Positions 31,931-39,390 of a stretch of DNA of 64,000 bases are shown here, piece after piece. This DNA is from an archaeon. GTDB taxonomy: Archaea > Thermoproteota > Nitrososphaeria > Nitrososphaerales > Gagatemarchaeaceae. The DNA lies in assembly GCA_021827865.1 (NCBI GenBank), contig JAKAUC010000013.1, forward strand, positions 62,001 through 126,000, in the 5' to 3' direction. The translations under genes were made by a program, and so were the position numbers. The notes beneath the pieces are model-generated. The model did not search any database, was not told the origin of the DNA, and was given only the letters and a program-made list of their open reading frames with translations. How positions within the stretch are numbered: the stretch's first letter is position 1; each line of letters starts with the position of its first letter.

Positions 31931-32400
31931 CGGCCGGCGAACAGGGCGTGGTGAAGGTCACACGGGTCTTCGACTTCCCCCGAGAATCGGTCTTCAGGAT
32001 GTGGACGGACACAAAGAAGCTTGCGGAGTGGTGGGGCCCCGAGGGATGCGTCAACGTCCGCTCGGAAGTGGACCCGAGGCCGGGAGGCAAGATGAGGGTC
32101 GACCAGCGCAGCCCCAAGGGAGACATCTCCTCGTTCAACGCAACGTTCGAGAAAGTCATCCCGCTTGAGCTCCTGGTCTACAGGTCTGCGTCGCCTGGAA
32201 CGACCGACGAATATGGCGGCTTTTCCCCCTGGGAGTCCCTTCACACAGTGACATTCGAAGAGCTCGGCCCTGGGAAGACCCGGGTGACTGTGGTAACGAA
32301 GGTCATCGCAGGCCTGCCGGAAGAGCGCGAAACCATCGTGAGTGCATACAGGGAAGGCTGGGGCCAGTCCCTCGACAAGCTGCAGAGAGCGCTCCGCTAG
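31927..32400 (+). CDS. SRPBCC/AHSA1 domain protein
   Basis: A 157-residue protein with the activator-of-Hsp90-homologue layout: V-T-R-V-F-D-F-P-R-E-S-V-F-R-M-W-T-D, then L-A-E-W-W-G-P-E-G, R-P-G-G-K and a C-terminal amphipathic helix ending W-G-Q-S-L-D-K-L. The fold is a hydrophobic-ligand cavity. The TTG start overlaps the ArsR TGA (TTGA, 31927-31930), which fixes the start; the longer frame only shadows arsR. ArsR-AHSA1 pairs are common but their ligand is mostly unknown. Confidence 0.85.
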   Translation: MTAGEQGVVKVTRVFDFPRESVFRMWTDTKKLAEWWGPEGCVNVRSEVDPRPGGKMRVDQRSPKGDISSFNATFEKVIPLELLVYRSASPGTTDEYGGFSPWESLHTVTFEELGPGKTRVTVVTKVIAGLPEERETIVSAYREGWGQSLDKLQRALR

Positions 32401-32737
32401 GCCGCTCCCGTTCAGGAAGCTCAGTCTGGTCCGCTGGCCGTCGCCAGCGTCCAGAGGCTGGCACTCGCCTATACGGGGGTGAGCCCCAATCTCCCCCCAT
32501 TCACTCCCGCGAGGTCCCTCCATGTTCACATGGCGAGGATTATCCTCAGTGCATGCTCCAGGGAAATCGCTCCTCGCAGGCTTCCTCTGGGACGTTCGAT
32601 CATGGAACCGGCTGTCCAAGCAGAGCACCGCCAAGATGGGGTACTGTGCTGACGCTGTGCTGACGCCGTGCTGGAGAAGCCTCGGCGCCCGAACCTCTCG
32701 ACCGTGGGGTCTACCATCCTGGCGACGGGGCCTGGAT
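32401..32737. other. gene-poor region with a short tandem repeat
   Basis: No convincing gene is seen in these 337 nt. At 32645-32673 the unit TGTGCTGACGC occurs twice followed by a partial third copy (CGTGCTGG). Weak open frames on both strands have no recognisable similarity. The region lies between a complete gene and an SDR remnant and may be decayed sequence. Confidence 0.35.
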
Positions 32738-33001
32738 TTATGACATCAATTCGTAAGACAAGGACCTCGTCGGTCTTACCAATGCTATCCTGGACCAGCT
32801 TGGTCTGTCTTCATCTCTAGAAGCAAGAACGACTTTCGCACCTGCTCTCGCGAATAGTACAGCGGTTGCCATCCCGATCCCGCGGCCGGCACCGGTGACG
32901 ATACCTGCCTTGCCCTTGGGCAGGCCTCGAAGGCTGCTGAGCTGTGGAAGAGCGGGAAGCTGTTCGCCCTGGCTGACGGTGGCGGGACCTTCCTGCGACA
33001 T
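32738..33001 (-). pseudogene. short-chain dehydrogenase N-terminal remnant
   Basis: Residues 30-67 of the frame read G-K-A-G-I-V-T-G-A-G-R-G-I-G-M-A-T-A and then A-G-A-K-V-V-L-A-S-R-D, a clear Rossmann dinucleotide site of an SDR. The similarity ends abruptly after about 65 residues; the remaining 180-190 residues of an SDR, including the catalytic Tyr, are not found downstream. It is a truncated second SDR, 1.2 kb from the first disrupted one. Confidence 0.7.
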
Positions 33002-33024
33002 ACTCTCATCTCACCACGTCTTGG

Positions 33025-33429
33025 CTAGGTCGTGCCTCCGGCCGCCTGGTCTCTCAGCATGGCGAAGGATCGCCCTACAAGCGTCATCGCGTAGATGAGG
33101 ACGGCGATCAGCAGGTGGACCCACGAAAGGATGGCGTTGTCAAGAGCGCCCACCATCGTCACCCCGATGCCGATCTGTATGACCAGGAGAAGGACCATCG
33201 CCTTCGACAATTCGTTGAGCCCCTTGTGCGGAGGCTTCGACCTTAGGGCCGCCACAGCGGCGGCGCTGACGAGGGCGAAGACGACGACGCCGTTCGCAAC
33301 GTGCAGTAGCGTCGAGAGGCCGAAGGACGAGACTGTGTAAGGCAGGACTCCGAAGGTGATTAGGCCGCCTAGAGCGATTTGAACGAAGACAGCCAAAGAC
33401 GCTACCCGGAAGAGATTCGGGACGTTCAT
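33025..33429 (-). CDS. four-TM membrane protein, half-size CtaA/Cox15-like
   Basis: A 134-residue protein with four helices (about 8-30, 38-60, 72-94, 100-122). The pattern Q-I-A-L-G-G-L in helix 1, L-L-H-V-A-N-G in helix 2, I-Q-I-G-I-G-V in helix 3 and W-V-H-L-L-I-A in helix 4 resembles heme A synthase, which in some archaea exists as a four-helix half-size protein. Helix His residues could bind heme. The similarity is partial, and a generic DoxX/cytochrome-like protein is possible. Its ATG overlaps the upstream SRPBCC stop (ATGA). Confidence 0.5.
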   Translation of the reverse strand: MNVPNLFRVASLAVFVQIALGGLITFGVLPYTVSSFGLSTLLHVANGVVVFALVSAAAVAALRSKPPHKGLNELSKAMVLLLVIQIGIGVTMVGALDNAILSWVHLLIAVLIYAMTLVGRSFAMLRDQAAGGTT

Positions 33430-33896
33430 TCCATCTCGGCCCTCCCGCTTCTGGTCCCGCGCGTGATGGCCCTCGTTCCTTCCGCCGCTTCCCCGATCCT
33501 CTTCAGAGCGTCCTTGGTCACCCTCTCAAGCTGAGTCTTCACGAAGGCCTGGGCAAACTCCGGCACCCCCGAGAACCTGAAATCCCAGGAGATAGCTACC
33601 GTCGTCTTTGCGCCGTCACTCAATCGGGTCAGCTTGAGAACCCTCGTCCCTCTCAGCGGTCCGCTGGTCATGATTAGCTCCAATGATTCCTTCGGATGAA
33701 GCCTGATCGTCTGCTTCCCCTCGCGGCCTATGAATCCGACAGTGGCCTGGCGCTCAATCGTGTTGCCGCTTCTTCGGATGTTGCGGACTGAGCTCAACCC
33801 GCTCCAATACTCCGGGTCTCTGTCAACGTCCGACACGATGTCCCATGCGCGGTCGATATCCGCGTCGATTACCTTGCTTTCCGTGATAGACGCCAC
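33426..33896 (-). CDS. SRPBCC (polyketide cyclase/START-like) protein
   Basis: A 156-residue protein with S-K-V-I-D-A-D-I-D-R-A-W-D-I-V-S-D-V-D-R-D-P-E-Y-W opening, a central antiparallel sheet and a long C-terminal helix with a basic Arg-rich tail. This is the ligand-binding START-like fold; members include coenzyme Q-binding and aromatase/cyclase proteins. It is the first gene of a two-gene unit with the four-TM protein. Ligand unknown. Confidence 0.8.
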   Translation of the reverse strand: MASITESKVIDADIDRAWDIVSDVDRDPEYWSGLSSVRNIRRSGNTIERQATVGFIGREGKQTIRLHPKESLELIMTSGPLRGTRVLKLTRLSDGAKTTVAISWDFRFSGVPEFAQAFVKTQLERVTKDALKRIGEAAEGTRAITRGTRSGRAEME

Positions 33897-34017
33897 CGAC
33901 TTCTCCCCGCCTGGTCCTCAGCTGGGCTGACCCTGAATTTAGTCGGTTCCCAAACGGGGTTCGTGTTTTTGGTCAGCTTTTTAGAACGGTGGATACGCTC
34001 CGCAGTCCTGAAGCGGC

Positions 34018-34947
34018 TTGTGGTCCCAGGACAAGGCCTACTCCGACCTCATGCAGGAGCTGTGGGGTTCCCCCACCAGATGGAACGCCAGAAAGACGTA
34101 CACGGACGTGGCGCGCAAGCTCGGCGTCGACGACGAGACCGTGCGGAACAGGCTCAGGCACATGAAGGAGAGCGGATTCTTGGTCGGCTGGAGGCTTGTG
34201 CCCAACCCTTCATTGATGGGACGCGAATCCGCCCTGTTGTACCTCGAATTCGCTGACCCAGAGTCAAAGCAAGAGGCGATCTCACGGCTGGCGAGGACGG
34301 GCGGGGTGGTCATAATCGCGAGCGTCTACGGTTCGAGTCTCCTCCTGACCCTTTTTGACGACGCGAGCCGCGCATTATCCAAGCGCATCGCAGGGATGTA
34401 CCGGAGCGTGAAAGCGCAGACCATCCCCGGCATGCGTTTCCCTCGGAGCGCCTTCCGAATGACCGTCACGGACTGGCAGATAGTCAGACAGATGCTGGGG
34501 GACGCGGAGCGGAGAATCTCCGGGGTGGCCAAGGAAGTCGCAGTCTCTCAGCGCACAGTGAAGAGAAGGCTCGACCGGATGATGGATTCCTCGGCCATCT
34601 TCGTGATGCCCATGATCAACCAGAGCAGGTCCGACGGCGTAGCCTACCAGCTAATGGTCGAAGGGGAGAGCATGAGTTCCACTGAGGTGGAGAAGCTGGT
34701 CGCGCCGAGAATAGAGAACCTTGTTTTCAGGGCGCCTTACTCCAAGAGCGGGACAATCTTCGGGTTCTACGGAAGAAACGTGGCGGAAGGGAGCGAGCTC
34801 CTGCGGTGGATCAAGGCGCAGCCAGGGGTCAGGTCTGCAAGGATGAGCATCATCGAGGACATCAAATACGTGTCCGACTGGCTGGAAACCGAAACGGAGC
34901 GGCTCGGTGGAGTTATCGCAGCCTCACGAGGGCTCGGTGGCGGCTAG
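34018..34947 (+). CDS. tandem-HTH Lrp-like regulator (paralogue A)
   Basis: A 309-residue protein with two Lrp-like halves. HTH 1 lies at about 25-55 (T-Y-T-D-V-A-R-K-L-G-V-D-D-E-T-V-R-N-R-L), followed by a RAM-like domain; HTH 2 is at about 165-200 (R-I-S-G-V-A-K-E-V-A-V-S-Q-R-T-V-K-R-R-L-D-R-M). A second RAM-like region with F-G-F-Y-G-R follows. The same layout occurs in the protein at 41069-42103. TTG start; a TATA-like box is at 33976-33985. Targets unknown. The 3' end overlaps the convergent DUF998 gene by 24 bp. Confidence 0.8.
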   Translation: MWSQDKAYSDLMQELWGSPTRWNARKTYTDVARKLGVDDETVRNRLRHMKESGFLVGWRLVPNPSLMGRESALLYLEFADPESKQEAISRLARTGGVVIIASVYGSSLLLTLFDDASRALSKRIAGMYRSVKAQTIPGMRFPRSAFRMTVTDWQIVRQMLGDAERRISGVAKEVAVSQRTVKRRLDRMMDSSAIFVMPMINQSRSDGVAYQLMVEGESMSSTEVEKLVAPRIENLVFRAPYSKSGTIFGFYGRNVAEGSELLRWIKAQPGVRSARMSIIEDIKYVSDWLETETERLGGVIAASRGLGGG

Positions 34948-35544
34948 CTTTCTCTGGGAAAGGAGGTAGCTGCCGAACGCTACTTCCCAGATGAGCAGCG
35001 GGTAGACGACTGCCCGCTCCCATCCGCCCGGTCCCAGGGTCTGCTGCATGAAGGCGGAGTTGTAACCACCAAACTCAACCAGTGCGCCGACAAGGCTCAC
35101 GACACCAAGGGACAGGAAACAGAACCGCAGAGGAGGACGAACCTCTCTGTAGGACAGCAACACCACGATGATCCCAGTGAAGATCCCCAGCACGCTCCCC
35201 GCCGAGTGCAAGGCGATGCTTACGTTCTCGGGGAAAGCGGCCACCAGCATTATGCCCGCCCCGGGCAGAAGGCCCAGCATCATGGACCCCCTCCTTCGCC
35301 TGTTCCTCCAGAAGAAGTAGGCCCCAAGAAACCAGAAGAGACCCCAGACCAGCACGGCCGGCTCGTAGAACCAGAAGGTCGCTGCCCCGAGTGCCCCCAG
35401 GTCGCTGATCGCGTTGGCGTGCACACTATAGCCTGGATATGTTGCTTCGCCGAACATCGTCAACAGGAGGAATTCCGTCCCCGAAATGAACAGCAGGGCG
35501 CCCGCGTTCCTCTCGTCCGTGCCCCTCTTGTCTGGGTTCGCCAT
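34924..35544 (-). CDS. DUF998 family membrane protein
   Basis: A 206-residue protein with six helices. It has the DUF998 features: G-Y-S-V-H-A-N-A-I-S-D-L-G after helix 1, E-N-V-S-I-A-L-H-S-A in helix 4 region, and a final helix followed by a short basic tail. Function of the family is unknown. Four nucleotides separate its start from the stop of the upstream PPOX gene, so they are co-transcribed. Confidence 0.8.
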   Translation of the reverse strand: MANPDKRGTDERNAGALLFISGTEFLLLTMFGEATYPGYSVHANAISDLGALGAATFWFYEPAVLVWGLFWFLGAYFFWRNRRRRGSMMLGLLPGAGIMLVAAFPENVSIALHSAGSVLGIFTGIIVVLLSYREVRPPLRFCFLSLGVVSLVGALVEFGGYNSAFMQQTLGPGGWERAVVYPLLIWEVAFGSYLLSQRKLAATEPS

Positions 35545-35547
35545 CTC

Positions 35548-35994
35548 TTACCCGTCCTGACTACCCCTCCCGGGGTCAAGGCTGATGGAAAAATACGCCG
35601 TCTTTCCCCAGAACAATCGCTCGAGGAAGAAGACGAAGTAGCTGATTATGGTGAACCTCCTGGTGAAGGCCTTGCGCACCCCCTTGGCTTCTTCGCCTTC
35701 TACCCGAGCCGCCGTTCCGTCAAGCCAGTCCCCCTTTGGCTCTCCTCGAAACGTGGAAGGCGCCACGCGGACCCTCGGACTCCTGGCTACCCTCTTTGCC
35801 TTCCAAGCATTCACCGCGGTGTGAAAGTAAAGTTTGCCGTTGCGCTCCACGAAGATCACGGGCGTCCGTTTAGGTTCACCGTTTCGCTTGTAAGACTCCA
35901 GATTGAGCACCCTTTGATTCTTGAATGAATCGAGCTTCTGCTCAAGCCACGAGGGAATCGCCACCGATTCGTCCGGATGCGGATTCGAGGCCAT
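35548..35994 (-). CDS. PPOX-class (pyridoxamine phosphate oxidase fold) F420/FMN-dependent oxidoreductase
   Basis: A 148-residue split-barrel protein: R-V-L-N-L-E-S-Y-K-R-N-G-E-P-K-R-T-P-V, then K-L-Y-F-H-T and K-A-K-R-V-A-R-S-P-R-V-R-V, the pattern of PPOX proteins that bind F420 or FMN. It ends in a S-I-S-L-D-P strand. Probably an F420-linked reductase if the host makes F420; no F420 genes are in the window. Confidence 0.8.
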   Translation of the reverse strand: MASNPHPDESVAIPSWLEQKLDSFKNQRVLNLESYKRNGEPKRTPVIFVERNGKLYFHTAVNAWKAKRVARSPRVRVAPSTFRGEPKGDWLDGTAARVEGEEAKGVRKAFTRRFTIISYFVFFLERLFWGKTAYFSISLDPGRGSQDG

Positions 35995-36170
35995 CCATCA
36001 GGGGATGGTCTGCATCTTGTTTCTAAGCGCCTCCCAAAGACTGGTCGCGTTTTTGGACAACGGGAAGCCTGACTGATGTGGCGACGTCACAGCAGTGTAA
36101 GGGCGTTTGAAACCATGCGCACAGGCGCTTAACGCTGGAGGCGCAGCAAAAGCCACGGTCTATTCATTTG

Positions 36171-36767
36171 TCACGTGGTCTCTAGCTTGACGGCCAGGAA
36201 CTCTCCCTTCCCCACATGAAGGACCTGGCCAAGGTATCGGCCGGATTCGTTGACCCGGGCGAAGAAGTCGACCAGCTCTTCAGGCTTCGGCTCGACGGCG
36301 TTGTCGACTACCAGGACCCCGCCCGGTTTGAGGGCGCGGTCGACTTCACCCCAGTAGTCAAGATACTCGGTGCGCTCCGCGTCCATGAACACTAGATCGA
36401 AGGAGTGGAGGGATAGCGTCCTCAAGAATGACCGGGCGTCCCCCTGGTGCAGGTCTACGAGGTTCGATAGGCCGCTTGCCCCGATGTTTTTGCTGGCCAG
36501 CTCTTCTTTCTCAGGGGACACTTCCACGGACACCACCTTCCCCCCTCGTTGCCGGAGCGCTTCAGCTATCCATATCGTAGAATACCCGTTCGAAGTTCCG
36601 ATTTCAAGCACCCTCCTGGCTCCTGTAGCCCGGACCAGGATGGAGAGGAAGAGCCCCGTATCCGGGGTGATGTTCAGCATCCGCCTTCTACGGTCGGTGG
36701 TCTTCAGGTCGTGCGCTTCTCCTGATTCGTAGACCCCCCTCAGCAGCCTCGCCAGGCTGTCTTCCAA
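36171..36767 (-). CDS. class I SAM-dependent O-methyltransferase (family 3)
   Basis: A 198-residue methyltransferase with V-L-E-I-G-T-S-N-G-Y-S-T-I-W as SAM loop, V-E-V-S-P-E acidic ribose-binding strand end, Q-G-D-A-R-S-F-L and F-D-L-V-F-M-D-A-E (metal-site Asp) and V-V-D-N-A-V. It is of the catechol-type O-methyltransferase family that methylates catechols or other small hydroxylated compounds. It lies beside the TrmB regulator and the Cys-rich protein locus, on the same strand as the regulator, with a 139-nt gap. Confidence 0.85.
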   Translation of the reverse strand: MEDSLARLLRGVYESGEAHDLKTTDRRRRMLNITPDTGLFLSILVRATGARRVLEIGTSNGYSTIWIAEALRQRGGKVVSVEVSPEKEELASKNIGASGLSNLVDLHQGDARSFLRTLSLHSFDLVFMDAERTEYLDYWGEVDRALKPGGVLVVDNAVEPKPEELVDFFARVNESGRYLGQVLHVGKGEFLAVKLETT

Positions 36768-36906
36768 CTAGCCTGACTCCCCTTCCCGAATTGCTCCTGA
36801 AAGCAACGGCAGCCAAGGGAGAGGCGAGGCATTAAACATGATGCACCCAGGGGGGACGACAAGATGGAAGGGCGCGCTCCCGGAAAGTCTCGCCGTGGCG
36901 GATGGG

Positions 36907-37662
36907 CTAGAGATTTGACCTGACTTCTATGTCCACGGCTTTGGAAGTTGAACAGCAGGCAGGATTCTCGTAGCTCTGTCTGCTCATGTAGATCATCGAC
37001 TCGTCCTGGGTGACGACCGCCCGGAAGTTCGCAGGCGCGTCTCCGGACACCGTGAACAGCTTCTCGGAGTCGACGATGAGAATGTTGCTCGCGCAGCAGA
37101 GGGTCTTGCTCGGCGTGATTTCCAACTTCGGGGCCCCCCTGAAGGCACCACCGGCGAGAGCCAGCTTGATGCTGGAACCTCTCTTGCGGGCCCTCTTCAG
37201 CGATTCGGCGATTCCAGCCAGGAGCGTCTCGTTGTCGAACATGACCACGACTTCCTTTCTGGACGCCTCTATCGTCTCTTTCATCTTCTCCACTATGTTG
37301 CGCGAGCTCTTGATGATATAGGCCAGTTCCGCGTCTTCGCCGCCTCCACTGGTCCGGATAGGCTCGAGGAGCTTGGCCAGCTCCTTCACTTTCTTCGACC
37401 GCCTCTGGTGGTCGGCATCGATCTGACTCTGAAGGTTCGAGGCAATCTGGTCCGTACCCATCGCCCGATACTGACTGGGGGTGCCATGTTGGACCATAAT
37501 CAGGCTCTTCTCTTCAAGCTCCTTGAGAGCGTAGTAGATCTTGGAGTCGGGGATGCCTGTCAGGTTGCAGAGGCTGGTGGCCGAAACTGGCTGGTTTTCC
37601 AGGATAGAAAGGAAAGCCTTCGCCGCATAGGCGGTGATTCCGAGCTCCCTGATCCTTGACAC
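36907..37662 (-). CDS. TrmB family transcriptional regulator with two Cys-Cys pairs
   Basis: A 251-residue regulator. N-terminal winged helix: A-A-K-A-F-L-S-I-L, V-S-A-T-S-L-C-N-L-T-G-I-P-D-S-K-I-Y-Y-A-L-K-E-L, with Y-R-A as wing. A coiled-coil-like linker (about 75-105) leads to the TrmB effector domain. TrmB proteins normally sense sugars, but here C189-C190 (L-C-C-A-S-N) and C236-C237 (A-C-C-S-T-S) invite a metal or redox role, together with C32. It is divergent from the Cys-rich protein gene, with inverted repeats between. GTG start. Confidence 0.82.
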   Translation of the reverse strand: MSRIRELGITAYAAKAFLSILENQPVSATSLCNLTGIPDSKIYYALKELEEKSLIMVQHGTPSQYRAMGTDQIASNLQSQIDADHQRRSKKVKELAKLLEPIRTSGGGEDAELAYIIKSSRNIVEKMKETIEASRKEVVVMFDNETLLAGIAESLKRARKRGSSIKLALAGGAFRGAPKLEITPSKTLCCASNILIVDSEKLFTVSGDAPANFRAVVTQDESMIYMSRQSYENPACCSTSKAVDIEVRSNL

Positions 37663-37707
37663 TATGGCTTCTTTTGCTTCGTCGACCTCGACCGGTCGCG
37701 TGTTCTT

Positions 37708-37772
37708 ACTCCCTCTGAGTAGTGGGAGTTAGAAAACCGATATATACTTTCCTACTACCTGCGGTAAGTAGG
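37708..37772. promoter_or_regulatory. two inverted repeats flanking the TATA box of the Cys-rich gene
   Basis: ACTCCC (37708-37713) is repeated inverted as GGGAGT (37724-37729) after 10 nt; CCTACT (37751-37756) is repeated inverted as AGTAGG (37767-37772) after 10 nt. The repeat centres are 43 bp apart. Between them GATATATAC (37739-37747) is a TATA box, 27-29 nt before the GTG at 37772, which lies in the second repeat. A regulator bound at the second repeat would block the start site; the divergent TrmB protein is the likely ligand. Confidence 0.6.
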
Positions 37773-38062
37773 TGAATACAAACACGTCGAACCAAGTAAA
37801 TGAGCAGCAGGCAGCAGCGGAGGCCAAACCAAAGGGCGGCTTCGCCGGCAAGGAAATCCCCATGGTCGCCACCGGCAGCTGTTGCGGGACCGGAGCCGCA
37901 GGAAGCTGCTGCGGAACCGAGGGCTCGGCCGTCGGACAGGCGGGGGACTGCTGCGGGAACGTCTCCCAGGCGTCCGGGGCCAAAGCTGCCGGAGGCTGCT
38001 CCGGTGACGAGGCCGCTGCGCCTTCCTGTGGATGCGGGTCGTCAGATTGCTGCACGACCTAG
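37772..38062 (+). CDS. cysteine-rich small protein (11 Cys), function unknown
   Basis: A 96-residue protein with no Cys in its first 36 residues (Asn/Gln/Ala/Lys-rich leader with G-G-F-A-G-K-E-I-P) and 11 Cys in the last 60: C37-C38, C46-C47 and C60-C61 each in a C-C-G motif, then C76, C86, C88 and C93-C94. The spacers are Gly/Ala/Ser. No membrane segment. It could be a metallothionein-like metal store or a precursor peptide with a leader and a Cys core. The leaderless GTG start has the best promoter of the region. Its stop lies inside the start of the M28 peptidase gene. Confidence 0.72.
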   Translation: MNTNTSNQVNEQQAAAEAKPKGGFAGKEIPMVATGSCCGTGAAGSCCGTEGSAVGQAGDCCGNVSQASGAKAAGGCSGDEAAAPSCGCGSSDCCTT

Positions 38063-39372
38063 ACCCGGCCCAAGGAGGCACCTTCGACCCCCTCGAGGCA
38101 GAGGGGGCCTCCCCCATTTTGCCAACGCCGGAGCCCTCTTTGCGAGAACTCCATCCAGAGTTGCGCCGTCTCCTAGCCCTTGTCTCCACCGAGCGGACAA
38201 GCGAGACCCTGAGGGAGCTGTGTTCAGAGAAGTTCCGCGGAAGGAGCAATGCGTCAGGCAACGCCCTTGCAGCCGAATGGATCGAGTCCAGGCTGTCAGC
38301 TCCAGGGCTCCGCCTTGGAACGCAGCCGTTCATGATATCGACCCCTGTCTTCGACCTGCGATCCCTGCCTGAGCTGACGCTGGTCGACGGAAGCGGGCCT
38401 TCGCGTTCCTTCGAACACAGGGTGGAGTTCGCGGAGCACTACAGGTCCGCCCCGCTGATCTACGCCAGGGAGGGCCTTGCGAAGCCCTGGGACCCGAGCG
38501 TCGGCCATGGGGGCGAATGGGCTATCGCGGCCAAAGCCCTTGGAGGGAGCGAACTCGAGGAGGCCAGCCGCCTTGCTGCCGCCGCAGGCGCCATTGGACT
38601 CCTCATCCCGAATGGCGTCGGGGGGGACGGCTTCATGTCGAAGCAGCTGCTGGGAATGCCTGCGGTCCAACTTCCGGTGCTCCGAGTGAGGCCGGACGTC
38701 CTGTCTGGGCTTGGCGGCAAGAGAATCCGCGCGTCCGTTCCCGTCCAGAGGAAGTCGAGCTCTGGCAGCAACATCGAAGCTGTAATCCCTGGGAGTAACG
38801 CAGATTTCGCAGGGTCGCCGCTGGTCCTCGGCGCCCACTACGACGCCGTAGGCGACGATCCCGGAGGCCATCGGTTCCAGGGGGCAGGAGACAACGCCGC
38901 CGGGGTCGCTGTCATCCTCGAGCTGGCCCGGCTGCTGTCTTCGTCTGGCAGCAAACCCGCCAGACCCATCAGGTTCGTGGCCTTTGACGGAGAAGAGGTT
39001 GGCGCCCTGGGGTCGAAGGCGTATGCCGAGGGCCTCCTGCGCGAGGGCGCGGACCCTATGGTGATCAACCTCGATGGGGCCGCAGCCTACAACGGGGTCG
39101 CCTACGTGGAGGCGAGCCAGAACGCAGGCCTAATCGTCGACGCCCTAGACTTCGCGGGGGCGGAACTGGGGGTGCCTCTCGCCTTTGGGAACATAGCCTC
39201 CGACAACAGGATGTTCGCAGGCCGGGGCTTCAAATCCGTGGGCGTAGCGCTGGGCGCCAGGGCCATCCACTCGCCTGCTGACACCTTCGAGTCAGTGGAC
39301 CCGCAGGCGACGAGAAGGGCCGTCGAGCTCTTGCTCACGACCGCCTGGAAGCTGGCGTACTCGAACCAGTAG
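38032..39372 (+). CDS. M28 family zinc aminopeptidase/carboxypeptidase with PA-like insert
   Basis: About 446 residues without a signal peptide, so cytoplasmic. The di-zinc site is complete: H269 and D271 in L-G-A-H-Y-D-A-V-G-D, D287 in G-A-G-D-N-A-A-G-V, E321-E322 in F-D-G-E-E-V-G-A-L-G-S, D348 in I-N-L-D-G-A-A and a late His in I-H-S-P-A-D-T-F. Residues about 100-240 form a protease-associated-type insert. ATG 38032 overlaps the Cys-rich gene by 31 bp, so the two are coupled; TTG 38047 is an alternative. Peptide or amide hydrolysis is expected; the partner peptide could be the Cys-rich product or a glutathione-like thiol. Confidence 0.82.
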   Translation: MRVVRLLHDLDPAQGGTFDPLEAEGASPILPTPEPSLRELHPELRRLLALVSTERTSETLRELCSEKFRGRSNASGNALAAEWIESRLSAPGLRLGTQPFMISTPVFDLRSLPELTLVDGSGPSRSFEHRVEFAEHYRSAPLIYAREGLAKPWDPSVGHGGEWAIAAKALGGSELEEASRLAAAAGAIGLLIPNGVGGDGFMSKQLLGMPAVQLPVLRVRPDVLSGLGGKRIRASVPVQRKSSSGSNIEAVIPGSNADFAGSPLVLGAHYDAVGDDPGGHRFQGAGDNAAGVAVILELARLLSSSGSKPARPIRFVAFDGEEVGALGSKAYAEGLLREGADPMVINLDGAAAYNGVAYVEASQNAGLIVDALDFAGAELGVPLAFGNIASDNRMFAGRGFKSVGVALGARAIHSPADTFESVDPQATRRAVELLLTTAWKLAYSNQ

Positions 39373-39390
39373 AGGGGATCGGACTCGAAC

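Noticed and set aside
38032-38333. Additional minus- and plus-strand frames around the Cys-rich gene
   Set aside because: They are shadows; the GTG-initiated Cys-rich frame has its own promoter and overlaps the peptidase start in a typical way.
39374-39390. tRNA T-arm-like string (reverse complement GGTTCGAGTCC) between the M28 and SufS-like genes
   Set aside because: The flanking bases do not form a T-stem, and no acceptor or anticodon arm can be drawn; it lies in a coding frame.
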